Source: RUG13615 sp040307715
GTDB taxonomy: Bacteria > Bacillota > Clostridia > Peptostreptococcales > Anaerovoracaceae
DNA: 6,938 nt
Direction: 5' to 3'
Assembly (NCBI GenBank): GCA_040307715.1
Contig: JAWRJC010000080.1
Coordinates: 1-6,938 of the forward strand
Shown one piece after another: positions 1 to 6,203 of the stretch. The notes beneath the pieces are model-generated. The model saw nothing but the letters and a program-made list of their open reading frames with translations. It searched no databases and was not told the DNA's origin. A program made the translations under genes and the position numbers. The number at the start of each line of letters is the position of its first letter. The first letter of the stretch is position 1.

Positions 1-1391
1 CCGGGGATGCCGGGTTCGTCGGACAGTTCCGGCTCGAAGTACTCTTTGCGGATCTGGTCATCCAGATAGTCGAAATACGCCTTGCCGTAGAACGCTTTGC
101 CATTCATCATGATCGGGAGGAAATTCCCGTTCTCGTCCATCGGCACACAGCCGTGATACATCAGATTGTTGTTGCACTTCGTATAGAGCGCACCATGACT
201 GTAGAGGAAACGGATATGCCGCTGCAGTTTGGCGCAGCGCCTGAACGACGCTTCGAGCGCTTCCATCAGCAGTTCTTCGTTCTCGGACAGTTTGTACGGA
301 TCCGCCGGATCGATCGTCGGGAAGTTCTTGTCGCGCAGTTCGTACTCTTTGCCCTTGATCGTGATCGTCCCCTTCTCGTAATCGATCTTGTCGAGCAGGA
401 GCCGGTTTTCCAGATGGTACTCCGGATGGCTGAGGATCCGTTGTCCTTCGACCTTGAACTGGATGATCGCGATGGCTTTGTGCATGCGTGCCGCCATCTC
501 GTCACTGACCGGGTCGAACTTGCCGGGATCGTAAACTTTAGGCTTGAAGAATTCGCAGGGATCGTCCCCGTACGTTTCCATCGCAAAGGCCGTCAAGGTA
601 CGCAGGTTGATGCCGTAGCCGATCTCCAGCATGTCGAAGTTGTAGTAACTGATATTCATGCGGAGGACGTTGGCGATGCATGCCCAGTTGCCGGCTGCCG
701 CGCCCATCCAGACCATATCGTGGTTGCCCCACTGGAAGTCGATGTTGTCGAATCCCATCAGATAATCCATGATCTCGTCGGGGTGCGCGCCTCTGTCCCA
801 GATATCGCCGATGATGTGCAGCATATCGACGGCCATGATACTGATGCTGTCCGCCAGTTCGATGATGAAGTCTTCCGTGAATCCGCTCTCAACGATCGCC
901 TTGATGATCTCATTATAGTAATACGAACGGTTGGCCTCATCGTCCGCATGGAGCAGTTCATCCATCGTATAGCCCCAGAATTTCGGCAGCCGCTTTCTGA
1001 CGCGCGACCGGGAATACTTCGTGGATACGGAGCGGCAGATCTGGATCAGCTGGTAGATCGATTCAAAGCACCACTGTTCGTAGTTGATATCCGTTCTCTT
1101 TTTCTGACGCGCGATCGCGGACGGTGCGTCATAGATCAGCGCAGCCAGTTCCCCGCGTTCCTGACGGGTCAGATCGCGGCCGAATTCTTCGTCCACCTTC
1201 GAACGGATGACGCCGCTGGCACTCTTGATCATGTGCCGGAACGCTTCGTACTCACCGTGCAGATCGCTGAAGAAGTACTCCGTCCCCTTCGGCAGCGACA
1301 GGATCGCCCGCAGATTGACGATCTCACTGGTCGCCGCTCTGGCGTTGGGGTACTTTTCGGAAAGGAGCTTTAAAAACTGCATATCTTTCAT
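1..1391 (-). CDS. fbp: Fructose-1,6-bisphosphatase, class III (3' end outside window)
   Basis: Gluconeogenic phosphatase that converts fructose 1,6-bisphosphate to fructose 6-phosphate and phosphate in the cytoplasm (EC 3.1.3.11). This is the Firmicutes-type class III enzyme, built on a metallophosphoesterase fold and unrelated to the class I enzyme. The reading frame is open for 463 codons to the window edge. The B. subtilis enzyme is about 670 residues, so roughly the last third is missing. The metal-binding phosphoesterase motifs are present in order: FSDLHGE (41-47, with D43 and H45), GDIWDRG (195-201) and GNHD (222-225). A family-like YHGCVPMDENGNF segment lies at 412-424. The ATG start follows GAGGA (1399-1403) at 7 bases, and the N-terminus MKDMQFLKLLSEKYPN fits the family. 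It starts 27 bases after the fumarase beta stop, so it is probably cotranscribed. No frameshift or internal stop is visible. Confidence 0.95.
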   Translation of the reverse strand, partial: MKDMQFLKLLSEKYPNARAATSEIVNLRAILSLPKGTEYFFSDLHGEYEAFRHMIKSASGVIRSKVDEEFGRDLTRQERGELAALIYDAPSAIARQKKRTDINYEQWCFESIYQLIQICRSVSTKYSRSRVRKRLPKFWGYTMDELLHADDEANRSYYYNEIIKAIVESGFTEDFIIELADSISIMAVDMLHIIGDIWDRGAHPDEIMDYLMGFDNIDFQWGNHDMVWMGAAAGNWACIANVLRMNISYYNFDMLEIGYGINLRTLTAFAMETYGDDPCEFFKPKVYDPGKFDPVSDEMAARMHKAIAIIQFKVEGQRILSHPEYHLENRLLLDKIDYEKGTITIKGKEYELRDKNFPTIDPADPYKLSENEELLMEALEASFRRCAKLQRHIRFLYSHGALYTKCNNNLMYHGCVPMDENGNFLPIMMNGKAFYGKAYFDYLDDQIRKEYFEPELSDEPGIP

Positions 1392-1418
1392 GTCATATTC
1401 CTCACTGTAATGCGCAGC

Positions 1419-1958
1419 TTATTCACTGCGTTCATATAGATCGTTGCCGAGACTGTCGATCGCGACGATCACCGGCATATCCTCAACGACCAGCCTGCGG
1501 ACCGCCTCCGCACCGAGGTCGTCATAAGCAATGACTTCCGCTTCCTTGATGGACTTGCTGATAAGAGCGCCCGCTCCGCCGATTGCCGCGAAGTAGACGG
1601 CACCGTTGCGGACGATGGCTTCTTTGACAGCCGCATTCCGCGGTCCTTTGCCGATCATGCCCGTTTCCCCGAGATCGAGCAGCGTTGGGGCATAGGCGTC
1701 CATCCGGTAACTTGTCGTCGGTCCCGCGGAACCGATTGCCTGCCCTTCTTTCGCCGGTGTCGGTCCGACGTAGTAGATCACGGCATCCTGCAGCGGGAAC
1801 GGCGGCTTTTCTCCCCGCGAGAGCGCTTCCACAATGCGCTTGTGCGCAGCGTCTCTGGCGGTATAGATCACCCCGGACAGGAGCGCATAGTCTCCCGCGC
1901 GGAGCGATGCAAACGATTCTTTTGTAAAAGGTGCTGTCAGACGGATCTCTCCCATCAC
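1419..1958 (-). CDS. fumB: Fumarate hydratase class I, beta subunit (Fe-S hydro-lyase, two-subunit type)
   Basis: Small subunit of the oxygen-sensitive [4Fe-4S] fumarase that interconverts fumarate and L-malate (EC 4.2.1.2). It corresponds to the C-terminal half of one-chain class I fumarases. Family segments, numbered from the ATG, are YYVGPTPA (61-68), GSAGPTTSYRMD (75-86), which is a conserved substrate-side loop, MIGKG (100-104) and GGAGAL (126-131). Length, 178-179 residues, is normal for the split form. Two starts are possible: GTG at 1958, overlapping the alpha stop by four bases, or the adjacent ATG at 1955, overlapping by one. A perfect Shine-Dalgarno sequence lies 7 and 10 bases upstream of these. 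The ATG is the more usual codon, while spacing slightly favours the GTG. The symbol fumB here means beta subunit and is not E. coli FumB. Tartrate dehydratase beta is a close relative, but a fumarase is more likely in this context. Confidence 0.93.
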   Translation of the reverse strand: MMGEIRLTAPFTKESFASLRAGDYALLSGVIYTARDAAHKRIVEALSRGEKPPFPLQDAVIYYVGPTPAKEGQAIGSAGPTTSYRMDAYAPTLLDLGETGMIGKGPRNAAVKEAIVRNGAVYFAAIGGAGALISKSIKEAEVIAYDDLGAEAVRRLVVEDMPVIVAIDSLGNDLYERSE

Positions 1959-2797
1959 AGGATCACCTCCTTGTGCCGCGACACATGGCAGTTGACATTG
2001 ACCGCCACCGGCAGCCCCGCGATATGGGTCGGTGCTGTCAGGATGTTGAGCCCGAGCGCGGTCGTGTCGCCGCCAAAGCCCTGCGGACCGATGCCCAGCG
2101 CGTTGATTTTCTCAAGGAGTTCTTCCTCCATCGCCGCATAGTAGGGATCTTCGTGATGATGATCGACCGGCAGCAGCAATGCTTTCTTGGCGAGCAGCGC
2201 AACGCTGTCAAAGGTGCCCCCGATCCCGATGCCCAGCACGATGGGCGGGCACGGGTTGCCGCCCGCCAGACGGACAGTCTCAAGAATGAACTCCTTGACC
2301 CCTTCCTCGCCCGCAGACGGCGGGAACATCTTGATACGGCTCATGTTCTCTGAACCAAAGCCCTTCGGCGCCACCGTCAGTCTGACGCGGTCTCCGGGCA
2401 CGATGTCCACATGGATATGCGCGGGGGTGTTATCCCCTGTATTGACGCGCTGCAGCGGGTCCGCCACAACGGATTTGCGCAGATAGCCGTCCGTATACCC
2501 GCGGCGTACGCCTTCGTTGATCGCGTCATACAAATAACCGCCGGTGAATGCGACTTCCTGCCCCACCTCCAGGAATACACAGGCAAGGCCTGTGTCCTGG
2601 CATAGGGGGATGTGCTCTTCGCCGGCGATCCGGATGTTTTCTTCGATCTTGCCGAGGATATAGGCCGCCCGGTCATTCCGTTCACGGCCTGCCGCCCCGC
2701 TGATGGCGCAAAGAATGTCCGGGGACAGGCTGTGGTTGACTTCCTGTACGAGCGCCGCCACGGCGTCCCGGATCTTTGTGACATCCAATTCTCTCAT
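1955..2797 (-). CDS. fumA: Fumarate hydratase class I, alpha subunit (Fe-S hydro-lyase)
   Basis: Large, cluster-binding subunit of the two-subunit class I fumarase, acting with the downstream beta subunit in the fumarate/malate step of the C4 branch of the TCA pathway. It is 280 residues long, the normal size. The three expected cysteine ligands of the [4Fe-4S] cluster are visible: C66 in PLCQDTG, C183 in GGNPCPP and C270 in VNCHVSRHKE. Other family segments are NTGDNTPAHIHVD (119-131), GIGIGGTFDS (189-198) and GPQGFGGDTTALGL (237-250). The ATG is supported by the family-like N-terminus, but its ribosome binding site is weak (only a GAGTAGAG-like stretch), in contrast to the beta subunit. It begins 53 bases after the rubrerythrin stop. 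The cluster is expected to be sensitive to oxygen and peroxide, as known for the family. Tartrate dehydratase alpha is the main alternative. Confidence 0.94.
   Translation of the reverse strand: MRELDVTKIRDAVAALVQEVNHSLSPDILCAISGAAGRERNDRAAYILGKIEENIRIAGEEHIPLCQDTGLACVFLEVGQEVAFTGGYLYDAINEGVRRGYTDGYLRKSVVADPLQRVNTGDNTPAHIHVDIVPGDRVRLTVAPKGFGSENMSRIKMFPPSAGEEGVKEFILETVRLAGGNPCPPIVLGIGIGGTFDSVALLAKKALLLPVDHHHEDPYYAAMEEELLEKINALGIGPQGFGGDTTALGLNILTAPTHIAGLPVAVNVNCHVSRHKEVIL
1961..1972 (-). promoter_or_regulatory. Perfect 12-base Shine-Dalgarno for the fumarase beta gene
   Basis: On the minus strand this reads AAGGAGGTGATC, complementary over its full length to the usual bacterial 16S rRNA 3' tail GATCACCTCCTT. 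It lies inside the last codons of the alpha subunit (His-Lys-Glu-Val-Ile), so the same bases encode the conserved C-terminus and position ribosomes for the next gene. This arrangement would support coupled translation of the two subunits in equal amounts. Confidence 0.85.
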
Positions 2798-2850
2798 ACT
2801 CTACTCGCTTTCGATTCTGTCAGTACTGTCTTTTTCCGGTCTGCTTTCCC

Positions 2851-3387
2851 TCAATAGTTATCGGGCAGCACCTGAAAATGCGCCTGCGGATGGTCACAGA
2901 CCGGGCAGACTTCCGGCGCTTCCCTGCCGACATAGATATGTCCGCAGTTCTGGCACTGCCAGACCACGACATCATCCTTGGCAAAGACTTTCTCATCCTG
3001 GATGTTCTGCGCCAGTTTGAGATATCTTTTCTCGTGCTCTCTTTCGATGTCCGCCACGCCTTCCATGATCTCGGCGATTTCGTCAAACCCCTCTTCACGG
3101 GCAGTTGCCGCCATTTCCTTATACATGACGGTCCACTCTTCGTTCTCGCCGGCCGCTGCGTCGAGCAGGTTCTCGTAAGTGTCGCCGATCCCGTGGAACA
3201 GCTTGAACCAGAGTTTGGCGTGCTCTTTCTCATTGGCAGCCGTCTCTTCGAAAATATGCTGGATCTGCACATACCCGTCCTTCTTGGCTCTGGACGCATA
3301 GTACGTGTACTTGTTGCGCGCCATCGACTCGCCGGCAAATGCCGTCATCAGGTTTTCCAGTGTTTTGGTCCCGGTCAGATCTTTCAT
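2851..3387 (-). CDS. rbr: Rubrerythrin
   Basis: Cytoplasmic diiron protein that reduces hydrogen peroxide to water, typically with electrons from rubredoxin or an NAD(P)H:rubredoxin reductase. It is a main peroxide defence in anaerobes. The N-terminal four-helix ferritin-like domain (about 1-135) has the full set of expected diiron ligands: E20, E53 and H56 (ExxH), E81 and E84 (ExxE), and E115 and H118 (ExxH). The C-terminal rubredoxin-like domain has C145 and C148 in CQNCGHIYVG, and C161 and C164 in CPVCDHP. At 178 residues it is slightly shorter than the classical Desulfovibrio protein (about 190) and keeps the classical domain order. The ATG has AGGAGG (3395-3400) at a 7-base spacing. It starts 26 bases after the murA stop and precedes the fumarase genes, so cotranscription is likely. 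No key residue is missing, so it should be active. Confidence 0.96.
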   Translation of the reverse strand: MKDLTGTKTLENLMTAFAGESMARNKYTYYASRAKKDGYVQIQHIFEETAANEKEHAKLWFKLFHGIGDTYENLLDAAAGENEEWTVMYKEMAATAREEGFDEIAEIMEGVADIEREHEKRYLKLAQNIQDEKVFAKDDVVVWQCQNCGHIYVGREAPEVCPVCDHPQAHFQVLPDNY

Positions 3388-3413
3388 ATTCTTTCCTCCT
3401 TATTCTTTCTTTA

Positions 3414-4679
3414 TCACTCTTCCAGGCGGATCTTGGCGCCGATCCCCTGCATTTTTTCTACGAAGTGCTCATATCCGCGCTGGATGTGATAAATGTTCGT
3501 CACTTCCGTTGCGCCATCCGCAACAAGCCCCGCCAGGACCATCGCAGCACCCGCGCGCAGATCCGTCGCCTGGACTTTGCTGCCTTTGAGTCTTGCATTG
3601 CCCGTCACCAGAGCGCAGCGGTCATCCGTCTTGATGGAAGCGCCCATCTTCCGAAGCTCCGGCACATGCATATACCGGTTCTCAAAGACCGTCTCGATCA
3701 CGGCGCTGGCACCGTCCACAGTCGTCAGGAGTGCCATGAAGATGGCCTGCATATCCGTCGGGAATCCGGGATACGGCAGGGTCTTGATATCCGTTGAATT
3801 CAGCCGCCGGTCGCTGGCGCTGACCACCAGACCCTCATCGACGGGAACAACTTCCGCCCCGCACTCGCGCAGCTTTGCAATAACAGGCTTTATGTGATCC
3901 GGAAGCACATTCTTCACGAGCACTGCTCCGTGCGTGATCGCCGCTGCGACCATAAAGGTCCCGGCCTCGATCCGGTCCGGGATAACGCGGTGCCGTGCTC
4001 CGTGCAGGCTCTCCACACCGATGATGCGGACGGTATCCGTACCGGCGCCTTTGATCCTGGCGCCCATCTTGTTGAGAAAGTTCGCCATGTCTGTGATCTC
4101 AGGCTCCTGTGCCGCATTCTCGATGACAGTCGTCCCTTCTGCCAACGTCGCCGCCATGATGATGTTCTCGGTCGCACCGACGCTGGGGAAATCCAGATAA
4201 ATGCTGTTCCCGTACAGGCGGTTCGCCCGCGCGGTGATCAGTCCCTGTGCCGTATCCACTTCGACCGTCGCGCCGAGCGCACGCAGGCCTTTGATATGCA
4301 GTTCGGTCGGACGCTCACCGATCGCGCACCCGCCGGGCAGATGGATCGTCGCGCTGCCGAAGCGCGCAAGAAGCGGCCCCATCGCCAGGATGGAAGCGCG
4401 CATCTTTGTTACCAGTTCCTGCGGCGCCTCTGTCGTCTCGATCCCACGCGCCGTGATATTGACGCGGTTCTGCTCCAGATCGGGCTCGACTTTAGCACCG
4501 AGTGCTTCGATGATCCGGCACATGATCTCTACGTCTTTCAAAGCCGGGACAGAATGGATCTCGCAGGTCTCCTCAGACAGCAAGGTCGCTGCCATGATGG
4601 GCAGGACTGCGTTTTTTGCACCGCTAATGACCACTTCACCATGAAGCGGTCCGCTTTTTTCAACTACTATTTTTGCCAC
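3414..4679 (-). CDS. murA: UDP-N-acetylglucosamine 1-carboxyvinyltransferase
   Basis: First committed step of peptidoglycan synthesis: transfers enolpyruvate from phosphoenolpyruvate to UDP-GlcNAc (EC 2.5.1.7) in the cytoplasm. The 421 residues match the family length. Visible motifs are SGAKNAVLPIMAATLL (19-34, with the substrate-binding Lys22), LPGGCAIGERP (114-124, with Cys118 at the position of the fosfomycin-reactive Cys115 of E. coli), DRIEAGTFM (235-243), PYPGFPTDMQ (302-311, with D309 as the likely counterpart of E. coli D305) and HIQRGYE (398-404, with R401 matching E. coli R397). Because the cysteine is present rather than aspartate, intrinsic fosfomycin resistance through the target is not predicted. 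Translation starts at GTG, supported by AGGAG six bases upstream and by the family-like N-terminus. Many Firmicutes carry two MurA paralogues, and I cannot tell which this is. It lies 29 bases after the AbrB-like gene. Confidence 0.97.
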   Translation of the reverse strand: MAKIVVEKSGPLHGEVVISGAKNAVLPIMAATLLSEETCEIHSVPALKDVEIMCRIIEALGAKVEPDLEQNRVNITARGIETTEAPQELVTKMRASILAMGPLLARFGSATIHLPGGCAIGERPTELHIKGLRALGATVEVDTAQGLITARANRLYGNSIYLDFPSVGATENIIMAATLAEGTTVIENAAQEPEITDMANFLNKMGARIKGAGTDTVRIIGVESLHGARHRVIPDRIEAGTFMVAAAITHGAVLVKNVLPDHIKPVIAKLRECGAEVVPVDEGLVVSASDRRLNSTDIKTLPYPGFPTDMQAIFMALLTTVDGASAVIETVFENRYMHVPELRKMGASIKTDDRCALVTGNARLKGSKVQATDLRAGAAMVLAGLVADGATEVTNIYHIQRGYEHFVEKMQGIGAKIRLEE

Positions 4680-4683
4680 AATA

Positions 4684-4690
4684 CTCTCCT
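4684..4690 (-). promoter_or_regulatory. Ribosome binding site fixing the GTG start of murA
   Basis: The minus strand reads AGGAGAG, with AGGAG ending six bases before the GTG at 4679. There is no in-frame ATG nearby that would preserve the conserved MurA N-terminus, so this site decides the start codon. Confidence 0.75.
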
Positions 4691-4708
4691 GTGCACCAAG
4701 CCGCCTGA

Positions 4709-4951
4709 TCAGAGGTTCTTAAGTTCCTCGATGCAGTTCTTGCAGATATTCTTGCCGTTATGACTGATGACGTCCACGGCGCTGCCGCAGAAAATACATG
4801 CGGGCTCGTATTTCTTCAGGATGATATACTCACCATCCACATAGATCTCCAGCGGGTCTTTGATGTCGATGCCGAGCGTTCTTCTCAGTTCGATCGGAAG
4901 TACGATCCTCCCGAGATCATCGACCTTTCTTACGATTCCTGTAGCTTTCAT
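4709..4951 (-). CDS. AbrB/SpoVT-family transition-state regulator with C-terminal CxxC pair
   Basis: Small DNA-binding regulator. Residues 1-47 closely follow the swapped-hairpin DNA-binding domain of B. subtilis AbrB, recalled from memory, including GIVRKVDDLGRIVLPIELRR (5-24) and a family-like LEIYVDGEYIILKKYEP (34-50). In Bacillus, AbrB and Abh repress or activate stationary-phase genes. The C-terminal part is different: instead of the AbrB multimerisation domain there are two cysteine pairs, C52-x2-C55 and C70-x2-C73, which look like a small zinc knuckle, followed by a short acidic-basic helix. The 80-residue length is shorter than AbrB (about 95). The ATG has AGGAG at a 7-base spacing. 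The gene occupies the abrB position of the conserved ricT-trmN6-abrB neighbourhood, which supports orthology of the DNA-binding half. Zinc binding and the target genes are inferences. I withhold the symbol abrB because of the divergent tail. Confidence 0.9.
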   Translation of the reverse strand: MKATGIVRKVDDLGRIVLPIELRRTLGIDIKDPLEIYVDGEYIILKKYEPACIFCGSAVDVISHNGKNICKNCIEELKNL

Positions 4952-4972
4952 GATGTTTCTCCTATCTCATTG

Positions 4973-5003
4973 TTCCCGCAGTCCCGAAATGACTGCCCGG
5001 GAA
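4973..5003 (-). other. Strong hairpin between the membrane protein and AbrB-like genes
   Basis: On the minus strand, TTCCC-GG-GCAGTC, loop ATTTCGG, GACTGC-GGGAA forms an 11-base-pair stem (6 + 5) with a two-base GG bulge and a seven-base loop. It lies inside the 62-base gap and ends 9 bases before the AGGAG of the AbrB-like gene. No T-run follows on either strand, so it is not a typical intrinsic terminator. It could be an RNA stability or processing element, a translation control structure, or an operator-like inverted repeat. Confidence 0.55.
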
Positions 5004-5013
5004 GTGTCCTTCA

Positions 5014-5337
5014 TCAATTGTTCTTTTTCAGCATGCCGACAAGCGAAGAGACCGCTTTCCCGACGGAAGAAAGCGACTGAACGAGATTTTCATCACCGTG
5101 CAATGCATTCTTCACCCCTCCCATAGAGGAAGTGACGTCATCCAGCAAACCGTCCACATCATCGACCCGCTTTTTTGCTACAGCCGCGATCGGCTTGGTA
5201 TCTTCGAGGATCTGATTGACGGACTTCAGGGTGCCGAACGCTTTGATCACGAGGACGATCAGCAGGATCAGAAGCACAATCAAACAGACCACCAGAAGAA
5301 ACATACCGATTTCTCTCAGTGTAAATGTTGCATCCAT
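5014..5337 (-). CDS. Small single-pass membrane protein, DUF948-like
   Basis: I do not recognise a defined function. The 107-residue protein has a short N-terminal stretch, one strongly hydrophobic helix (about residues 11-31, rich in Leu, Val and Ile), then a soluble, mostly helical part (about 35-107) rich in Lys, Asp, Val and Ser. The architecture resembles DUF948 and YtxG-type proteins of Firmicutes: an N-terminal anchor plus an amphipathic helical tail with phrases such as LKSVNQILEDTKPIA and VDDVDGLLDDVTSS. Positive charges just after the helix (K32, K38) suggest that the C-terminal part is cytoplasmic. The ATG is preceded by AGGAGG at a rather long 11-base spacing. It ends in tandem in-frame TGA TGA stops. 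It has its own candidate promoter and sits where rsmI is found in Bacillus, just upstream of the AbrB-like gene. The DUF948 assignment is by resemblance only. Confidence 0.8.
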   Translation of the reverse strand: MDATFTLREIGMFLLVVCLIVLLILLIVLVIKAFGTLKSVNQILEDTKPIAAVAKKRVDDVDGLLDDVTSSMGGVKNALHGDENLVQSLSSVGKAVSSLVGMLKKNN

Positions 5338-5364
5338 AAGATAATTATCCTCCTATCTTAGTTT

Positions 5365-5393
5365 ATTATCTTACAGTATTTGTAAAAGCGCAA
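5365..5393 (-). promoter_or_regulatory. Candidate sigma-A-type promoter upstream of the DUF948-like gene
   Basis: On the minus strand the -35 element is TTGCGC (5393-5388, three of six consensus bases) and the -10 element is GATAAT (5370-5365, five of six), separated by 17 bases. The surrounding sequence is unusually AT-rich for this window. It lies in the largest gap between genes, after trmN6, and would start a transcript about 20 bases upstream of the ATG at 5337. The weak -35 leaves this uncertain. Alternative hexamers, such as TTTACA, fit less well with a good -10. Confidence 0.45.
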
Positions 5394-5442
5394 GAGCGTT
5401 CACAGTTTCTCTTTGTTCTTTTTATGCACCTTATCCAGCCGG

Positions 5443-6174
5443 TCAGCCCCGCTCATACAGCGCAAGGATCTCCGGGCTGTACGAATCCCCTTCATACACG
5501 TAGAGCGGTTCATGCAGTTCCAGTTCCCTGCCTCCATTTTTGAGGAACCGCAGCAGCACCAGATTGGGGTCCTTCCCCCTGCGCGGTGCCACCGGCAGGA
5601 TCTCTTTTGCTTCCAGCCGGCGGGCTGCCGCCAGCGTCAGGATCTCCGTAAGACGCGCCGGCCTGTGGATCATGCAAAGTGTCCCGCGGTCACGCAGCAA
5701 AGCAGCTGCCGCATCAAGAAAATCCTGCAGTCCGCCGGCGATCTCATGACGCGCGAGCGCGAGTTCCCGCTTCGCGCTTACCATCGGCCCGCTGCTGCGC
5801 ACATACGGCGGATTGGTCACGACCAGATCGAACGTCTCCCGCTCCTCCCCGAGCGGCAGTTCCCGGATATCGCCGGTCAGGATCCGGCAACGGTCCTCAA
5901 ATCCGTTGAGCGCCGCGCTGCGGCGGGCGAGCGATGCCGCCTCCTCCTGGATCTCGATCCCTGTTACATGTGCCTGCCGGAACTTGGCGAGCAGGATCAT
6001 TGCCGCCGCACCGTTACCGGTGCCGAGGTCGCAGATCCTGTCCGGCACATGGACGCTGCGTGCCGCAAAGGTCGCCAAAAGAACCGCATCGATCCCGTAA
6101 CGAAAACCGTCCTCGCGCTGGATCAGCGACACTCCGCCAAATCCCATATCATCGATGCGTTCCTGTTCTGTCAT
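5443..6174 (-). CDS. trmN6: tRNA1(Val) (adenine-37 N6)-methyltransferase family protein (YabB/YfiC type)
   Basis: SAM-dependent Rossmann-fold methyltransferase of COG4123 type. E. coli TrmN6 (YfiC) methylates N6 of adenine 37 in tRNA1(Val), and the Firmicutes member is YabB. Whether the substrate is the same here is inferred. In the 243 residues, the SAM-binding motif I is ICDLGTGNGAAAMILL (47-62), the acidic residue ending the second strand is in GIEIQEEA (72-79), and the catalytic N6-adenine motif NPPY is at 121-124 in LVVTNPPYVRSSGP. The N-terminal GFRYGIDAVLLATF (23-36) is a family hallmark. The C-terminal LYVYEGDSYSPEILALYERG (224-243) is also typical. The ATG has AGGAGG (6184-6189) at 9 bases. 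It starts 29 bases after ricT, as expected of the ricT-yabA-trmN6 neighbourhood, although yabA is absent. Its last codons overlap a short alternative reading frame described in the findings. Confidence 0.92.
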   Translation of the reverse strand: MTEQERIDDMGFGGVSLIQREDGFRYGIDAVLLATFAARSVHVPDRICDLGTGNGAAAMILLAKFRQAHVTGIEIQEEAASLARRSAALNGFEDRCRILTGDIRELPLGEERETFDLVVTNPPYVRSSGPMVSAKRELALARHEIAGGLQDFLDAAAALLRDRGTLCMIHRPARLTEILTLAAARRLEAKEILPVAPRRGKDPNLVLLRFLKNGGRELELHEPLYVYEGDSYSPEILALYERG

Positions 6175-6203
6175 CAGTTCTTTCCTCCTGCGGCGCAGCG
6201 TGT

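Noticed and set aside
153..1373. A 406-codon open frame on the plus strand opposite fbp.
   Set aside because: It is antisense to a complete, motif-bearing class III Fbp frame. The predicted protein has no recognisable domain and the composition expected of reversed GC-rich codons.
2818..2829. Short palindrome CAGTACTG between rubrerythrin and fumarase alpha as an operator.
   Set aside because: Only eight bases are symmetric and the flanks do not match, so it is not above chance.
2878..3489. A 203-codon plus-strand frame opposite rubrerythrin.
   Set aside because: The minus-strand rubrerythrin has every metal ligand, so the antisense frame is a by-product of codon bias.
3894..4763. A 289-codon plus-strand frame opposite murA and the AbrB-like gene.
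   Set aside because: It crosses a gene boundary and overlaps two conserved genes in antisense. No domain is recognisable.
4973..5003. The hairpin as an intrinsic terminator for the DUF948-like gene.
   Set aside because: No run of T follows the stem on either strand, and the next gene starts close by in the same direction.
5381..5400. A possible terminator hairpin after trmN6 (CGC-TCTT-GCG followed by CTTTT).
   Set aside because: The stem is only three base pairs and the T-run is short. The same bases fit better as part of a promoter.
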